64,000 nucleotides of DNA from Vicugna pacos (Eukaryota; Chordata; Mammalia; Artiodactyla; Camelidae), in assembly GCF_048564905.1 (NCBI RefSeq), contig NC_132995.1, positions 52,010,639 to 52,074,638 on the forward strand. The letters are read 5' to 3'. Within the stretch, counting starts at the first letter, position 1; the number at the start of each line of letters is the position of its first letter. This document shows positions 32,491 to 44,695 of this stretch, in pieces. The notes beneath the pieces are model-generated. The model made no database searches, had not been told where the DNA came from, and saw only the letters and a list, made by a program, of their open reading frames with translations. A program made the translations under genes and the position numbers.

Positions 32491-34424
32491 ACCATCCACA
32501 TCAGAGGGGCTGCATCGGCTGAGCCTTAAATCAGTGAAGCCCAAGATTCACTCTTAGGGCTTCATGAGGCTCAGGCATGAGCAATATTTCCTAGGGGTAT
32601 GGCAGGAAAGCCAATGGTCTGGGCACCTCTTGGGGATGCCATCCTTTCTGGTAGCCTTTTGGGGGCATGTTTGGACAGGGGGACAGCATGTTGGATAAAA
32701 GTGATTCTCAGATCTGAGAATGGTTCCTTAGATGCCCAGTATAGGGCAGACAGACCCTGTCCTGGCCTTTCAAGCCCAGTAGCTTATATTGCTTTATTAA
32801 AGCTCCTGAGAAATGGACATGGGTACGATATATCTTATCCATGACCACATTAACAAAGTCTACAGAGAAAATAGTGGGTCTTTTAGGACTTACCCATTGA
32901 GCCTTTTATTTTAAGTGACACATTCTAGTACTAGCATAATTGTAATTCTGATAACATTACTTGTAATACTGTCTTCAGTCCTCAGAATTAATTTGACTGG
33001 AAAAATTCCAGGACTTAAATGTTTCTCATTAAAAGCATTATAGATAACTTATTGGACATTGTAACTAATTGTAATATCACCCAATGTAAAGCCACCCAAT
33101 TAAGATGCTGTTTTTTCTTCTGTGATTAGTTGGCAAACCTTTTCCATACGAGTATGCCCTCTAGAATCTAGACCAATTAAGCATATATAATTGGACTGAA
33201 CCATTTGCTCCCCCATCATCACTCTCTCTAGTGAGATATATCCCAGCTGGGTTGGTTGGCTTGCAAAGACAAATGTCCCGAACTCTAGTTAGGGAATTGA
33301 CAAATGGATCTCTACAAGCAGCTTATGTGCTAAATATTTCTCCTGGCCCTTTGGCAGAGATGTATTCTGTATTCTCAGTATGGAGAATTTCTTGCAATTC
33401 ATATATTTTCCCTTTAAAAAGTAAAGAGACATCATTATATGCTTTTCATTCTTGACCTGCCTTGAGGAGCAAATAGAGATAGGAAAGCGGCCTCTGCTGC
33501 ATAACTGCTGCTTGTAGCAGGGTTTGAGGTCCTGTCTGGGTTTCTTGAGTCACTTGGTATATGGGCTTCTGGCTGCACTCCCCACTCCCTGTGCCTGGGA
33601 ATTTATTGGGGAAATTTAATAAAGCAAAGTGGGGATTTACCAGCTGCCACCAAAGTATTTGACTTCATGTTGAATTGCAAATTCTCCCCTAATCAGAACA
33701 CTTGAAAGTCATCTAGAGGGATCAGGAAATAACCTGAAGGTTTTGGTTTTGTAGGAGAGTTAGAACAAGGACTGCTGTGGCCTGGGATTAAGAGAGCCAT
33801 TTCTTTCCTCTTCCTTCTCTCTCCTTCCCCTCAGTGGATTCTCCTGTGGGCACAATATGAATGTGAAATGAAAAAAAAAATCACTTGAAACAAAATCAAA
33901 AGCAACAGTGACTCTGGAATCAAAGAAAAGTTCCCATCTACAAGGAAGCATGAGTTGATAGGTTGTGTAACTGTATACTGCCCAGGCTTGCTGTACCTGG
34001 TGCAGCAGGGCAGATGTACACAGGACTGGCAGGTAGATGGACAGATGGGTTGCAATTAGGGAATGAGCTTTCAGTAGATTCTCAGAATGGGCCAGACATT
34101 TGCAGTGTTCAGAGTATATAGACTGGCACACAATCTGGGGTAGTTGGGTATGAAACTTAAAGGCACATCCATGGATTTCCCTTTAATAAATCATCTCCTT
34201 CAGCAGTCATTTTTCATCAACAGGCAATTGAGTAAAAGTTAGAATTGAGCATAATGTTGCATATCATTTCGGAACATCTGGTCCTAATATGTAGTAACAG
34301 CTGTTAGTACCTGAGATATAAACAAAACATCTTTCCCCTGGCTGTCACTGTTTATCCTCCTGGAGGCGCAAAATCATTGAGGTAGGTCTGCTACCCAGAG
34401 TCTCCAATCACGGTTAACAGTAAT
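32491..34424. other. Repeat-poor unassigned DNA
   Basis: No named repeat or gene recognised in about 1.9 kb. The AT-rich block at 33050-33480 is dense in short palindromes and TAATT words and could be conserved noncoding sequence. Frames such as 33231-33455 and the minus-strand one at 33760-34131 have no family features. Confidence 0.35.
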
Positions 34425-34660
34425 AGTAACAATTTCAATGGTGCAATGATGATTATCATGTACTATTTTACTATGTGCCAGACACTGTGCCAAGCATGTC
34501 TTATATGCAATCTCATTAAATTTTGCATCAGCCTTTTGTAAGCATTCAGATGAACTGAAAAGAAAGTCATAAAGCCAGAGATTATTGGCTCTGCCCAAAG
34601 TTGAACCCAAGTTTGTCTAATGCCAAAGCCAGTGCTCTTTTATCATTACAATAAATTTCT
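34425..34660 (-). mobile_element. MIR SINE, antisense
   Basis: 'ttactatgtgccagacactg', 'tgccaagcatgtcttatatg' and 'gttgaacccaagtttgtcta' span most of the antisense MIR. Confidence 0.88.
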
Positions 34661-35544
34661 GCTAAGTAATGTAAATAAGAAAAGAACACAACTGTATAAG
34701 TCATAAATGACAAAGAAAACAGATGGGAACCCAGAAGGACTCTTTTTATGGTCTTGTTTCAAAATGTTAAGATTGATTTTTGCAACTGTATTGTACTATG
34801 TACACTGTCACCAGGTGGTGGTATTGTACCTTGGTCACATGAGCCAATCGACAAGCTCTGTTTTTCCCTAATATTCAAGATGGTAACTTTCTGAGCAAAA
34901 ATCACATTTTTGAGCATGCCTTTACAAATATTCAATCAAAACTTTTAAAATAAAACATTAAAGAAAAGAATTATACCCATACACCCAATATCAAAAAAGA
35001 TAAATCTTTAAAGCAAACTTCATAAAAAATAGTTTTAAGATACATAGGTGTGTTTTTTTTCCACTAACCCTTAACCATTACTCAAATGGCATAATCCACC
35101 CATCGTCTTCTACCTAGACTTGGATTAAAGTGCTGGGTTTTGTGAACCCAATTGAAATCTGAATACCCTAGCTTCTCCAGAACTCAATTTCTTGGATCCA
35201 TATTCAGGTTTCTGAAGACATTAGTTGTTTACCTTCAGGGTTTTCTTAGGGATTCTTCTCCATTCATGACCTGTTGTTGTATTCAAGAGGAGATATATAA
35301 AATCCTCTTGTGTAAGCAGGCATGTCAAAAGTAACGGAAAGATAAATTTGTATACCCAAGAGGGCCCCCTTCTGATAACATTTACATTGTGCCTCACTGA
35401 AGAAGGAGGAATTTCTCCAGATGACTTCCTGCTTCCCCCTCATTGCCCTGCCACTATCACCTGTTTTAGAAAGAATGTCTTCACTTCCAGCATGCTCCCA
35501 GGAATCATTCCTGCCTTCTCTTCTATAGTCTCCCTTGCTTTTCA
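34661..35544. other. Unassigned DNA
   Basis: AT-rich first half. From about 35340 the sequence is pyrimidine-rich and may be L2-derived. No gene recognised. A partial CTCF-like word lies at 34808-34821. Confidence 0.35.
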
Positions 35545-35805
35545 GTGCCTAAGAACCAAGACTTTGAAGTGAGCAAATCTGTGTTCAAATTCTGACTCTG
35601 TAATTTTCTAATAGTTTGAGTTTGGCCAAATTACTTAATCTCTTAAACCTAAGTTTTCTCATTTGCAAAATAGGAATAAAGTAGGATGATAATAATACCC
35701 CTTGGGGCAAGAACCACCTGAGATAATGTGTGTGAGCTGTTTAGCAGAGTGCCATGCTCATCATTAACCCTCAATAAATGGTTGTTAATATTATTGTGAA
35801 GTTGG
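35545..35805 (+). mobile_element. MIR SINE, sense, near full length
   Basis: 'agtgagcaaatctgtgttca', 'aaattacttaatctcttaaa', 'cctgagataatgtgtgtgag' and 'ctcaataaatggttgttaat' give the whole MIR order. Confidence 0.92.
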
Positions 35806-36345
35806 CTCATACACCTATTTCTCTATTCTGATTTTTCTCTAGGCTCCCATTTGTACAATATCACCTTAGTTCAGTATGTCAGTATGCTAAGATTACCCTC
35901 TAAAATCAGCTTTAGTTCCTTTCTAACCACCATATTTCTATCACTGATATGGTTCTTGAAATCACCCAGAGTCAGAATGCCCAATATCATTCTTGACTCT
36001 TTGGACCCTCAGTTGATCCCTTTGACCCAAGTTATCCCACCCACTTTTCTACATACATCTCTGGGTAATCAGCCACTGATTCCCATCATTTCCTCTTTTA
36101 TCTGCCCTAGGAGATGTCTCATATAAGCCTTGGTTCCATTCTCCCTGAAATAGTCCTTGCATTGAATTACTGATTTGCTGTTTTCCGTAGAAATCCCTCT
36201 GACTTTCTTGGTAGATAAGGGTATCAAGTTTCACTTAAGAAGGGAAACACTTTTTACTTCTTGTGTTTTCCCTCAGTGCCCAATAAAGCACCTGGCCCTG
36301 AGTAGGAATTTGGTAGATGTATGTGGTTGATTAATTTCCTCTTCT
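35806..36345 (+). mobile_element. L2 LINE 3' region, sense
   Basis: The left part has the L2 'attcttgactctttggaccc' pattern. The right end, 'ttccctcagtgcccaataaa', then 'gcacctggccctgagtagga', is the L2 3' end. The left boundary is uncertain. Confidence 0.55.
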
Positions 36346-36384
36346 TATTGTTTCTCCTCACAGTCATTTGTCCCTTTCTTCTGT

Positions 36385-36515
36385 CATTTGTTCAACATTT
36401 CATTCATCCATTCATTCAACAAAGATTCTCTGAGCTTCATGCTCAGGTGGGGAGCTGAGAATAATATAACAGCTCTCTCTAGGAACTTACCAACAGGAAA
36501 GAAAAGTACCTCCAA
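36385..36515 (-). mobile_element. L2 LINE 3' end, antisense
   Basis: 'catttcattcatccattcat', then 'tcaacaaagattctctgagc', is the antisense L2 terminus. Confidence 0.75.
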
Positions 36516-36544
36516 GGAAACAGCCTTGGGAATTAAAATCTGCA

Positions 36545-36850
36545 GTGCAACAAACATTTACTGAACACTGACTGTAACCCAGGCACTTTACTGGGCCCTG
36601 GGTTTTCAGTAGTGAACAAGATAGACACAGAGCCCTGGTGGAACTCACAACCTATCAGAGAAGATGGTGTTAGATAATTATTCCAGGAGCCATGGGGATT
36701 ACAAAGGGGAGAGGGAAACAGCTCAATGAAGTTTTTTTATCATGTCTGAGTTGGGAAATGTCTCCTTGAAGAAACTGTATTTATCCTGAAGTTGAAAAAT
36801 TAAGTGTAACAGAACTAAGCATGGTGTGTGTTGGAGCAGAAGGAAGAGTG
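36545..36850 (-). mobile_element. L2 LINE 3' region, antisense
   Basis: 'aacaaacatttactgaacac', 'cagtagtgaacaagatagac' and 'ggtggaactcacaacctatc' follow the L2 antisense order. A second L2 start right after the previous copy. Confidence 0.85.
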
Positions 36851-39269
36851 TTCACATTAGAGTGGATTGATCACGGAGATGATGCCACTGGCATGGATTC
36901 TTGATGTGTGCACAAAAGCTCATCATTGAGCGTGGGAGCATTAGTAACAGAGGCAACTGGATGGGCAGCAACTCGAAATTCTCTCAAATTGCGCAACCTT
37001 TTAAGATCTGCCTACATCTGGCAATGTTCTCTTTCATGCTTCTCTAGTATATGGGTTGCTTTAATGTGTTAATAGAGTCTTCAGAATAAAAGTTTTCTTT
37101 CTCCTTCAAAACTTTGAAAAGTGTACTCCAGGGCTTGAGGAGGGGGAGTAGATCTGATTATGTTGGTTCTTATGTTTGTGTTTTTCTTACCCTTTAAGAA
37201 CATGCTTTTGAAAGTTGCAGTCCTAAAATCTTATGATCAGAATTGCAAACAGGCTTTCACTTGTAACGGAAGGGGAATTAGAAGGAAATCCTAGCCCAGT
37301 TCAATAAACCTTGACCCCTTGTGGTCACATTGTAGATGTTTGCATAGTTAGGAAAGTCACCATCTTAATTGGCAGGATTGACAGCTTAACTTTCACCCCT
37401 TTCTAAAGTGTCTTTATAAAGAGCTTTCTTTAAATCAGACTAGAGATTGCACTGCAACTCATATTGCAATTGGATCACTTGGTTTTCATCACTTATTTAA
37501 GGTATTTATAATGAATGGGATGTCTAAGTAAATGAAGGTGCCTGAAAAGTGTTAACAGTTCTCCAGAGAGTTAGGAAGATCTCTTCTACCTCTGTCTCCA
37601 CTATGTCAAAATTAAAATCCTTAGTTAACAGCAGCAGGGTCAAGTCCCTGGATTTGAAAATATCTTGACTCTTGTATTCCTAATTTTGCTCCAGAGGAGT
37701 TCTTGGATCAGATACATAAAACCAGAGGGAAACTCTCACCAGAGATTACATAAATGGTGAATATTTAAATTTGCAAAACATTATTGAGAAATATGAGACG
37801 TGTCAGCCATCTCCTAAGCTAACATTTTTTAAAAGTGAATTATTTTGTGGATGTTCTAGATGGAGGCATACTGGAAAAAAAAAAAGACAGGAGGAATGAA
37901 ATTATTTATAGTTATGATATGTATGTGTTGGCGGGATGGGGACTGTCTTGGATGACAAAGAATAAGTTATCTCTTTAAAGCTAGAACATGGCAATAATTG
38001 CATAGTTTCTGGCTTCAAAAAGTCATAATCTATTAATTTGATGGATATCCAAAAGCCATAATCTGTCAATCAGGTGTCAGAAGAAAGAGTGTCTCAGAGC
38101 TTTGAAGCATGACACTTAGAATACTGCTGGATACCTTTATTTTTATTCTGATAGTAATAGGGAGAAAGGATTCAAACGTACTCAGCATAGTTAGGGCGTG
38201 AGTATCATTTTAGCTGTCTTAACAATTTTGCAACTTAAAAGTGATATTTGATCAGTACACTGTATTGGAAAAGTGCATAAGTCACACTGCAGTAAATTAG
38301 AAGGAGATAATTTCATCCTATGATTTTGCAGAGAAACCCACTGTGTCATTACTTTCTTGGTTTACATGTGAACAGAGCCTGAGATTATTTCTTCGTGAAT
38401 TCCTGTGGCCCATCTATTATTTCTATATACTATGTGGATATGTCCTTGAAACTTACTAATAGGCACTGGGGAAAATGCTTTAGTCTATCAGTGGAATATC
38501 AAATTGATGGAAGGAAGAAATGAGAGATGTCACACACAGAAAAGTAGAGCTTTTCCAGAATCCAGTAAATTTGTTGGTACCAACGAATGAAGACCTTCTC
38601 TGATGGGAAGAGAAGAATTTAATGCTGTAGCCGCATAACATTACAGTATATATTTCAAAGCTGAATGGAGTTGCATCTGTCTCATTACAATTCCTTACGT
38701 TTAAGATACTCTTCTAGATACTTCAGAAATTTTATGCAAAAATATTTCTGGCAGAGGTCACCAAACCCACCGACTCACCTTCCTGCTCGCGACAAGCATG
38801 GCCAAGGAACATTCTGTGTTCCTTCCTGCCTCTCCTCCTGAGGCCCAGCTAAAGTTCACATTGAAGAGGAAATTATTCTGCATATCTAGTTTAGCTTTTG
38901 TGGCCTTTGTCTTTCTCACAAACACCTTGTTTGAAAAACCAAGAGTACCAATGGTGTCAGGGTTCAGAAGTCAAGAGAAAGGGGTATTGCTCTTCCTGCA
39001 AAGAGCAATTCTGAGCTAGATCATGTCCTCAGAAAACCAGAGCAGCTAGAGGCAGCAGACTGGCTCTTCTCTCCCTCCTCAGGAACCAGCTTCCCAGGGG
39101 GGTTGCCCAAATTCACTCATCATCCTATTGTTCAAAGCACAGGAAAAGAAAGAAGGGGGCGGGGGTAAGATTTGTTAACACCAGTCTGTTTCACATAGCA
39201 TTCTAGATATTTTGTATGTGAATATTTATTTTATTTTCACAATGATCTCATCCATGTGCATGGTTTCAA
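36851..39269. other. Repeat-poor block
   Basis: About 2.4 kb with no repeat that I recognise, AT-rich, with no gene called. It holds a diverged direct repeat at 38018-38070 and a 73-codon frame at 38798-39019 with a good Kozak context. A candidate region for conserved noncoding DNA. Confidence 0.4.
38018..38070 (+). repeat. Imperfect 20-bp direct repeat
   Basis: aaaagtcataatctattaat (38018-38037) and aaaagccataatctgtcaat (38051-38070) agree at 17 of 20, with starts 33 bp apart. Confidence 0.8.
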
Positions 39270-40270
39270 TTTTATCTACCTGACCACCAATAACTCATAT
39301 TTAGCCCTTCAGTTTATTCATCACTAAGCTCCAGAGCTTTATACCCTAACAGCCAGGTTGACATCCTCCTTTCATGTCTCAAAGGCACCTTGGACTCCAT
39401 GCATTTCCCAGCCCAACATGTGATCTTCACTTGCATACCTTACTGCTTCCTACTGTTCCCTACCTTAATCCGTGGCACCACCATCCATCCAGTTTTGCCC
39501 TTCTTTCATTTCCAAATTTAAATCCTGCCTCCTAAATGTATTGGGAATCCATCCACTTCTCTCCATCTCTGCTACCAGCACTCTAACTGAGCTACCATCA
39601 TTTTTTGCCTTGAATACCAATATGGCCTCCCAGCTGGTCTCCACGTAGCTACTTATACCTTTCTCCAGTCTGCTATTTTCTCCCCAGTCAGAGTGATCCT
39701 TTGAGAGCTTTGCTATGATGCATCTGATCATGTCACTCCATTGCTTAAAATCCATCAATGGTTTCCCTGTGCTTTGAGGATTAAATAAAAAACAGACCCT
39801 ACAAGGCTTGGGATAGGATGTACTTACCAGTGCCAACTGCTCCAATCTCCTCTCACACCACTCTACACTTTGAAATCCAGCCACACCAGTCTTTGTTCCT
39901 TTGCTGAAACACCATGTACCAAGGCCAAACTTCTTTCTCTATCAAGAATCTACCCATAATCTACCCCTGAGCCTTTTACCTAATTCAGACCCATTCATCC
40001 TTCTGATCTCAGCTCTACTGTCAGACTAGATCAGACACCCTTTTTATTCTCTCTCATAATGTCACATACATCTCCTCCATAGCCCAGGAGATAAACGTCA
40101 CTTCCATTTATTTATGGTGAATATGTGATTAGTGTTTACCTCCCACTGAAAAGCTCTAGAGGACAAGGGATTTTTTATTTTTTAAATTCATCATTGAATC
40201 CCCACTGCTGGGCACAGAGATCGGCAACTTGTGGGTAAATAATAAATTATGACTGAATTAATGGATACAT
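39270..40270 (+). mobile_element. L2 LINE, about 1 kb of the 3' region, sense
   Basis: L2 landmarks run in order: 'ggcaccaccatccatccagt', 'aatatggcctcccagctggt', 'gatcatgtcactccattgct', 'taaaatccatcaatggtttc', then 'ctagaggacaagggattttt' and an L2-type terminus. The longest L2 in the window. The 139-codon antisense frame inside it is accidental. Confidence 0.92.
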
Positions 40271-40284
40271 GAGTGAGATAGATA

Positions 40285-40400
40285 GAATTAGATCCTTTTT
40301 TTTAACAGATTAGGAAATCAGGGCCTACTCTAAGTAAGAGCTTAGAAGTATCAGAGGCAGGATTCAGTCCCAGGGTCACAAAATGTAAGACACTATAAAA
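40285..40400 (-). mobile_element. MIR SINE fragment, antisense
   Basis: 'taacagattaggaaatcagg' and 'ggcaggattcagtcccaggg' fit an antisense MIR. Confidence 0.6.
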
Positions 40401-41184
40401 TCTACAGTAGCAAATGGCAGATTTTTTTTTTGAAAGGTCCTCTGATCACACTACACTGACACTGTTTTCAGTTAGACATACCTTTTTTTCTTTTCTTTTC
40501 TTTTCTTTCTGTGCACATAGGATATTTTGAGGGTGGGAGCCAGACACTCTAGTTGAAACAAAGCATTTCCTCTCTTTTTTTCACCATCTTGATGTTTTCA
40601 GTGTGTCCTGGATAAGCTTTTCTTCAAATGCTCAATCAAACTAATCCAAGTGAACTTGGCTGCTGACCTTGCTCTCACAAATTTGTTATCTCAGAATGAT
40701 TGATGTCTGCTTGGTCCCTGTTGGAAAAGTGACTGCAAATATAATCCAGGAAATCTATAGTCACAAATCTAGCATAATTTTAGTAAGTCACAGTCAGAAT
40801 ACTAAGAAGCGCTGCATGGAAGTCTTGCATGAAAATTGCTCATCTTCTGTCATCTATGCCCTTTACATCGGGCTCCCCAAGTCCCTGGTGGGGCATCCAG
40901 CATCAGAGACTTTTCTTTCCTATCAGAATGTTGTGACCAAACACATTTGTATTGGATGGATGAATGCATGAATGGGTAGATATGTGGATGCTTTATAATA
41001 TATGTTTATCTCAAATAGATCACATATCTAGGACCAGAAAAAACGTGGAATAAATATAGTGATTACTTTTATTAATCCTGGTTTAAAATGCGATGCATGG
41101 TATGTAGAAAAGATTTTTTTTTGTCTTTAAAAGCTCAATTTTCACTTACATAATTGATTTCCCCCATTATAGTACTCTTTGCAA
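40401..41184. other. Unassigned DNA
   Basis: Short (TTTTC)n near 40490-40508. A 100-codon frame at 40669-40971 shows no motif or family likeness. No named repeat or gene seen. Confidence 0.35.
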
Positions 41185-41335
41185 GGTGTAAGAATTTCTT
41201 GTTTACTTATCTGCTTTCAATCTAGAATGTTCACTCTCTAAGGGCAAGGACTAGGTTATGTTTACCCTTTCATCCTTGGAGACTTGCATAATCCCGGCTG
41301 TTTCTAGGTACTCAAATGTTCTTCTTGAGCGGAAC
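41185..41335 (+). mobile_element. L2 LINE 3' end, sense
   Basis: 'agaatgttcactctctaagg', then 'gcaaggactaggttatgttt', is the L2 'gctccttgagggcagggact' region. The terminal part is diverged. Confidence 0.65.
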
Positions 41336-42224
41336 ATAGCCTTCTCACGATGACAATGAAGCACGTTGAAAGCATGAGTGACTGGTTAGGAAGGTGAATC
41401 TCTGTTTTTCTTTTACTGAGGAATGTTTGAATCTCTCAGTGAGGTCAAGGATACATGCCTACTCCTGTGCAGTGGGCAGCTCTGTCTGCCTGTGGAGAGC
41501 ACAGAGTTTAAGGAGATTGTAGCCTGTGCAGTCCTCGCCTTCGAGATCTGGGCCATTCTGAGAGGAGCTCATCTCTTAGGCAAGGAGAGTCTATTATTTG
41601 CCACAAATAGAAAACAAAACAATTCTTTCATCATTCCTGACTTAGCCTTCACTCACCCCAGGAGGCAAAGCCTAATATGACTGATTGTGTGATTCTAGGA
41701 CACAGGTTGGGGGGTGGGAGGAGTGAGACAGAAAAGGAAGGACCACTTATTCAAGGGAGCAGATGCAGGTTGGTCACCACTATGGGCAACTGAGACACAC
41801 CCTCCCAGGATGCTCTAGAAAAGCCACAATAAATACACGACAATAATACCTGTCTCTCAGGGACAGTTCCCGTCCCCCGTTGGTCAGGGCTTGTCTACGG
41901 GATGTCAACTCTCTCACTCCCAGGCTGTGCAAGTGTGAGTGACCCCGTGGGTTCCCTGGGGCATTCCATTCCGTGGTGTCAGAGAAACCATAGGGCAGGA
42001 TGCGGGAATGGGAGGTGCTATCTGATCACACCTGTGGGAAGCTGGTTATCACAGGCATGGCTGGGAAGCATGTGGCACAGGGTGCAGGAATGTGCAGAGC
42101 AGCCTGCTAGTTAAGGTATGGACTTTAAAGGTCATATATGAGGATCTGCGTTCTGCTACAGTGGGCTCCTGAGCCAGGAAGATCAGGCTGGTGGGAGGCC
42201 AAAAGAGAGAAACTGAGGCAGAAG
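41336..42224. other. Unassigned DNA with a possible old interspersed repeat
   Basis: About 41700-41830 shares 'tgggcaactgaga'-type sequence with about 6510-6525. A short MIR 5'-like scrap lies near 42105-42140. No gene. Confidence 0.3.
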
Positions 42225-42400
42225 ATAGTTCAGGCTCTTGCATCAAAAACTGCTGGTTTTGAATTCTGCCACTACTGCTTCCCAGCATGAACTTGAGCTC
42301 ATTATTTAATCTGTCTCAGTTATAGGTTCATCATCAGAAAAATGCGGATATGAATGACAACCTCATACTATTTAAGTTTTGGATCTTTAACAAGGAAAAC
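42225..42400 (+). mobile_element. MIR SINE, sense
   Basis: 'tttgaattctgccactactg', 'attatttaatctgtctcagt' and 'agaaaaatgcggatatgaat' follow the sense MIR. Confidence 0.75.
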
Positions 42401-42884
42401 ATATCTACATGTTACCTGCATAACTGGAAATTATAATACTATGAACACATTTAAAAAGTGGATCTGAAACAAATTTGCATCAGATCTTTAAAAGAAAGTA
42501 AGACCTCATTAGATTGATAGGACCATTAAATGAAGTACGCTTTTAAGGCTGTTATCCCAGAGTAGACTTTCAACACGTGGTAGTCTTCTTGCTGGGAATG
42601 AAGAGCAGGGACCGGGAAGGAAGGCCACCATAACAGCGCAGGGGGAGGAGGTCCCCAGGGCTCTTCTTGAAACGGAGGGTCCAGGGGAAGTTGCCTGTGC
42701 TCCACATTCCCCATTCCCTCGTGAGGGGAAGAGAATCGGTGCTGGTGTGCTTCAGCACTTGTCATCGTTGACTCAGAGTCTGGGAAGAATCTGAGCCAGC
42801 AGTGAGGACTTCTAACCAGTGCCAGGAGAAGCTGACAAAGACCAGGAGGGGAGAATGTGCGACCAGGACTAATGGGTGCTAACA
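42401..42884. other. Unassigned DNA
   Basis: No named repeat or gene recognised. The 119-codon minus-strand frame here has no family features. Confidence 0.35.
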
Positions 42885-43115
42885 CAACAGCTGATGTTTA
42901 CTGAGCACTTCTAATGTGTGGTCCTGTTCTGAGACTTTCTGCATATTGTCTGCTAGTCATAATCTAGGCACTATAATTCACATTTGGCACATCGTGAATC
43001 TGAGATTAGGTAATTTGCCCCAGGTCACAGTGCCAGGAGGTGCAGAGCTAAAAATTGAACCCAGGAAATGTGATTCCAGAACCCACATTACATAATTGTC
43101 CTGTTGCACTGCCTT
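42885..43115 (-). mobile_element. MIR SINE, antisense
   Basis: 'gatgtttactgagcacttct', 'aatttgccccaggtcacagt' and 'aaaattgaacccaggaaatg' cover nearly the whole MIR. Confidence 0.9.
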
Positions 43116-43274
43116 CTAGCAATTACTATGTGGTTCACATCTGGTCTGGGAAGTGGGGATAACACACAGGGGCACAGAGTATTGCTTGGTCTCCAAGTTA
43201 TGACTATGCACTATGAAATGTGCTTTGGTAATTGGATAAACTATTGATGAGTTACTGTATCATCGGTTATTATT

Positions 43275-43770
43275 GCATTAGTCAGGGTCCCAGCAGGAGA
43301 GAGGCACACACAAACTGAAGATGTTTAGAAAGTTAAATATACTATTTACAAAAATGTGAGCATATTTGAGGAAAACTAATGAAGGATAGTGCACTGCTTG
43401 AGAGCTGTCAGCAGCAGGATGCTCTTCCTTCCTCTGGGACTGAAAGTGCAGGGAGAGAGAGGGGCCAGCAGAACCTGGAGTGGTGGAGAGGACCACTGAC
43501 AGGAGCCCTGGTCTTCACAGAGGGACGCAGTCAGTTTACCAGGAGAAAGAAATACCTTAGCTGTACTTGCTCCTGTCTGATATCCTGCCAGTAACTTCCA
43601 TTAGCCAAATCTAACAGGAAGCCAGAGAAGGCAGCCCATAATGCTAGGGTCTTGGAGCACAGATGGGGAAGGAGATGAGTGCGGGTGATCTGGTATGCCA
43701 CACCTAGCACTATGGTCAACCTGCAGAGACACATCCTGGGGAAACCTCTGTGGTGTCCAGAACAATGAGA
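43275..43770 (+). repeat. Old unnamed interspersed repeat (possible LTR fossil)
   Basis: 'cattagtcagggtcccagca', 'atactatttacaaaaatgtg' and 'ccattagccaaatctaacag' match a dispersed mammalian sequence I have met before but cannot name. If it is an LTR it is solitary and decayed, with no retroviral genes here. Confidence 0.35.
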
Positions 43771-43811
43771 GGGAGTATAATCCCTACAATGGAAAATTGT
43801 TAAATTAGAAA

Positions 43812-44165
43812 AAAAAGAGTGAAGCACTGACATGTTACGCCATGGATGAGCCTTGACAACATTATGCTAAATGAAAGAAGCCAGACATGAGAGAACACAT
43901 ATTGTATGATTCCTTTTATATGAAATATCCAGAACAGGCAAATCCAGAGAGACAGAGAGTAGACTGGTGGCTGCCAGGCTCGAAGGAGGATGGAATGGGG
44001 AGTGATGACTAGTGGGTGCAGGGTTTCCTTCTGGGATGACAGAAGTGTTCTGGAAGTAGATAGTGGTGACGGTCACAAATACTGTGAATGTACTAAGTGT
44101 CACTCATGGTAAATGTTACACTGTGCATTTTACCACAATTAAATAAACACGCAGATAAATAAATG
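43812..44165 (+). mobile_element. L1M LINE 3' end, sense
   Basis: 'gacaacattatgctaaatga', 'aagaagccagacatgagaga', 'catattgtatgattcctttt', 'gtagactggtggctgccagg' and 'tagtggtgacggtcacaaat' are the L1M 3' end. It finishes in an A-rich tail. Same family and orientation as 8346-8645. Confidence 0.92.
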
Positions 44166-44639
44166 CGAGAACTTCCTTCTCACAATGCTCCTATTTGTCT
44201 CTTATCCACCATCTGAGCAGTGCACCAAAACGCACCTGACACTTTCTTGTTAGAAAGTTGGGGGGAGAGGCAGCAGAGGCTCTTGGTGCCTCAGATGTGT
44301 TCCTCACCTTCATGCCGGCCCAGCCCCCCAAATCTCGTGCCCACCCACCGTCCACACACAGCAGTGCCAGGGAATTACCAGCCCTCAGGAGCCCAGCCAA
44401 GCACTGACAGGAGTCAGTAAACACCAGACTCCCCACCCTCCATAGGGAATGAACTAGACATGAGGTGTGTGCTCCTTGCCTGCCTCCAAGGCCCAGCAGG
44501 CTTGAGCTCCAGTTGCCTGAGTGGTTCCCTGACAGCAACACCCCTTTACTGTACCCTCCCCTCCTGTCTCCCTTTCCTCTCATCTCTTGGTCCTGCCTGC
44601 ACCTCCCACATCAGCCACAGCTCTCAAGCCCTTGTCTGA
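44166..44639. other. GC-richer unassigned DNA
   Basis: C-rich on the plus strand, with few CpGs. The 130-codon minus-strand frame has no recognisable features. Nothing else named. Confidence 0.35.
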
Positions 44640-44695
44640 GGATTTATAACAACTATAAAATAATAATAGATAGCATGTATTGAATTCTTATTGTT
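44640..44695 (-). mobile_element. MIR SINE scrap, antisense (weak)
   Basis: 'aataataatagatagcatgt', then 'attgaattcttatt', resembles the MIR 3' end, reverse complement. Confidence 0.45.

Noticed and set aside
33760-34131. 123-codon minus-strand open frame
   Set aside because: No recognisable motif, and it ends in a low-complexity Glu/Arg stretch.
34808-34821. Second CTCF-like word, tcaccaggtggtgg
   Set aside because: Two mismatches to the core consensus. Too weak to call.
37875-37886. A-run suggesting a second retrocopy tail
   Set aside because: No AATAAA or ATTAAA within the expected distance upstream, and no flanking direct repeat found.
39465-39884. 139-codon minus-strand open frame
   Set aside because: Entirely inside the antisense strand of a 1-kb L2.
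44191-44583. 130-codon minus-strand open frame in GC-richer DNA
   Set aside because: No domain, no start or splice context of note. GC-rich DNA has fewer stops.
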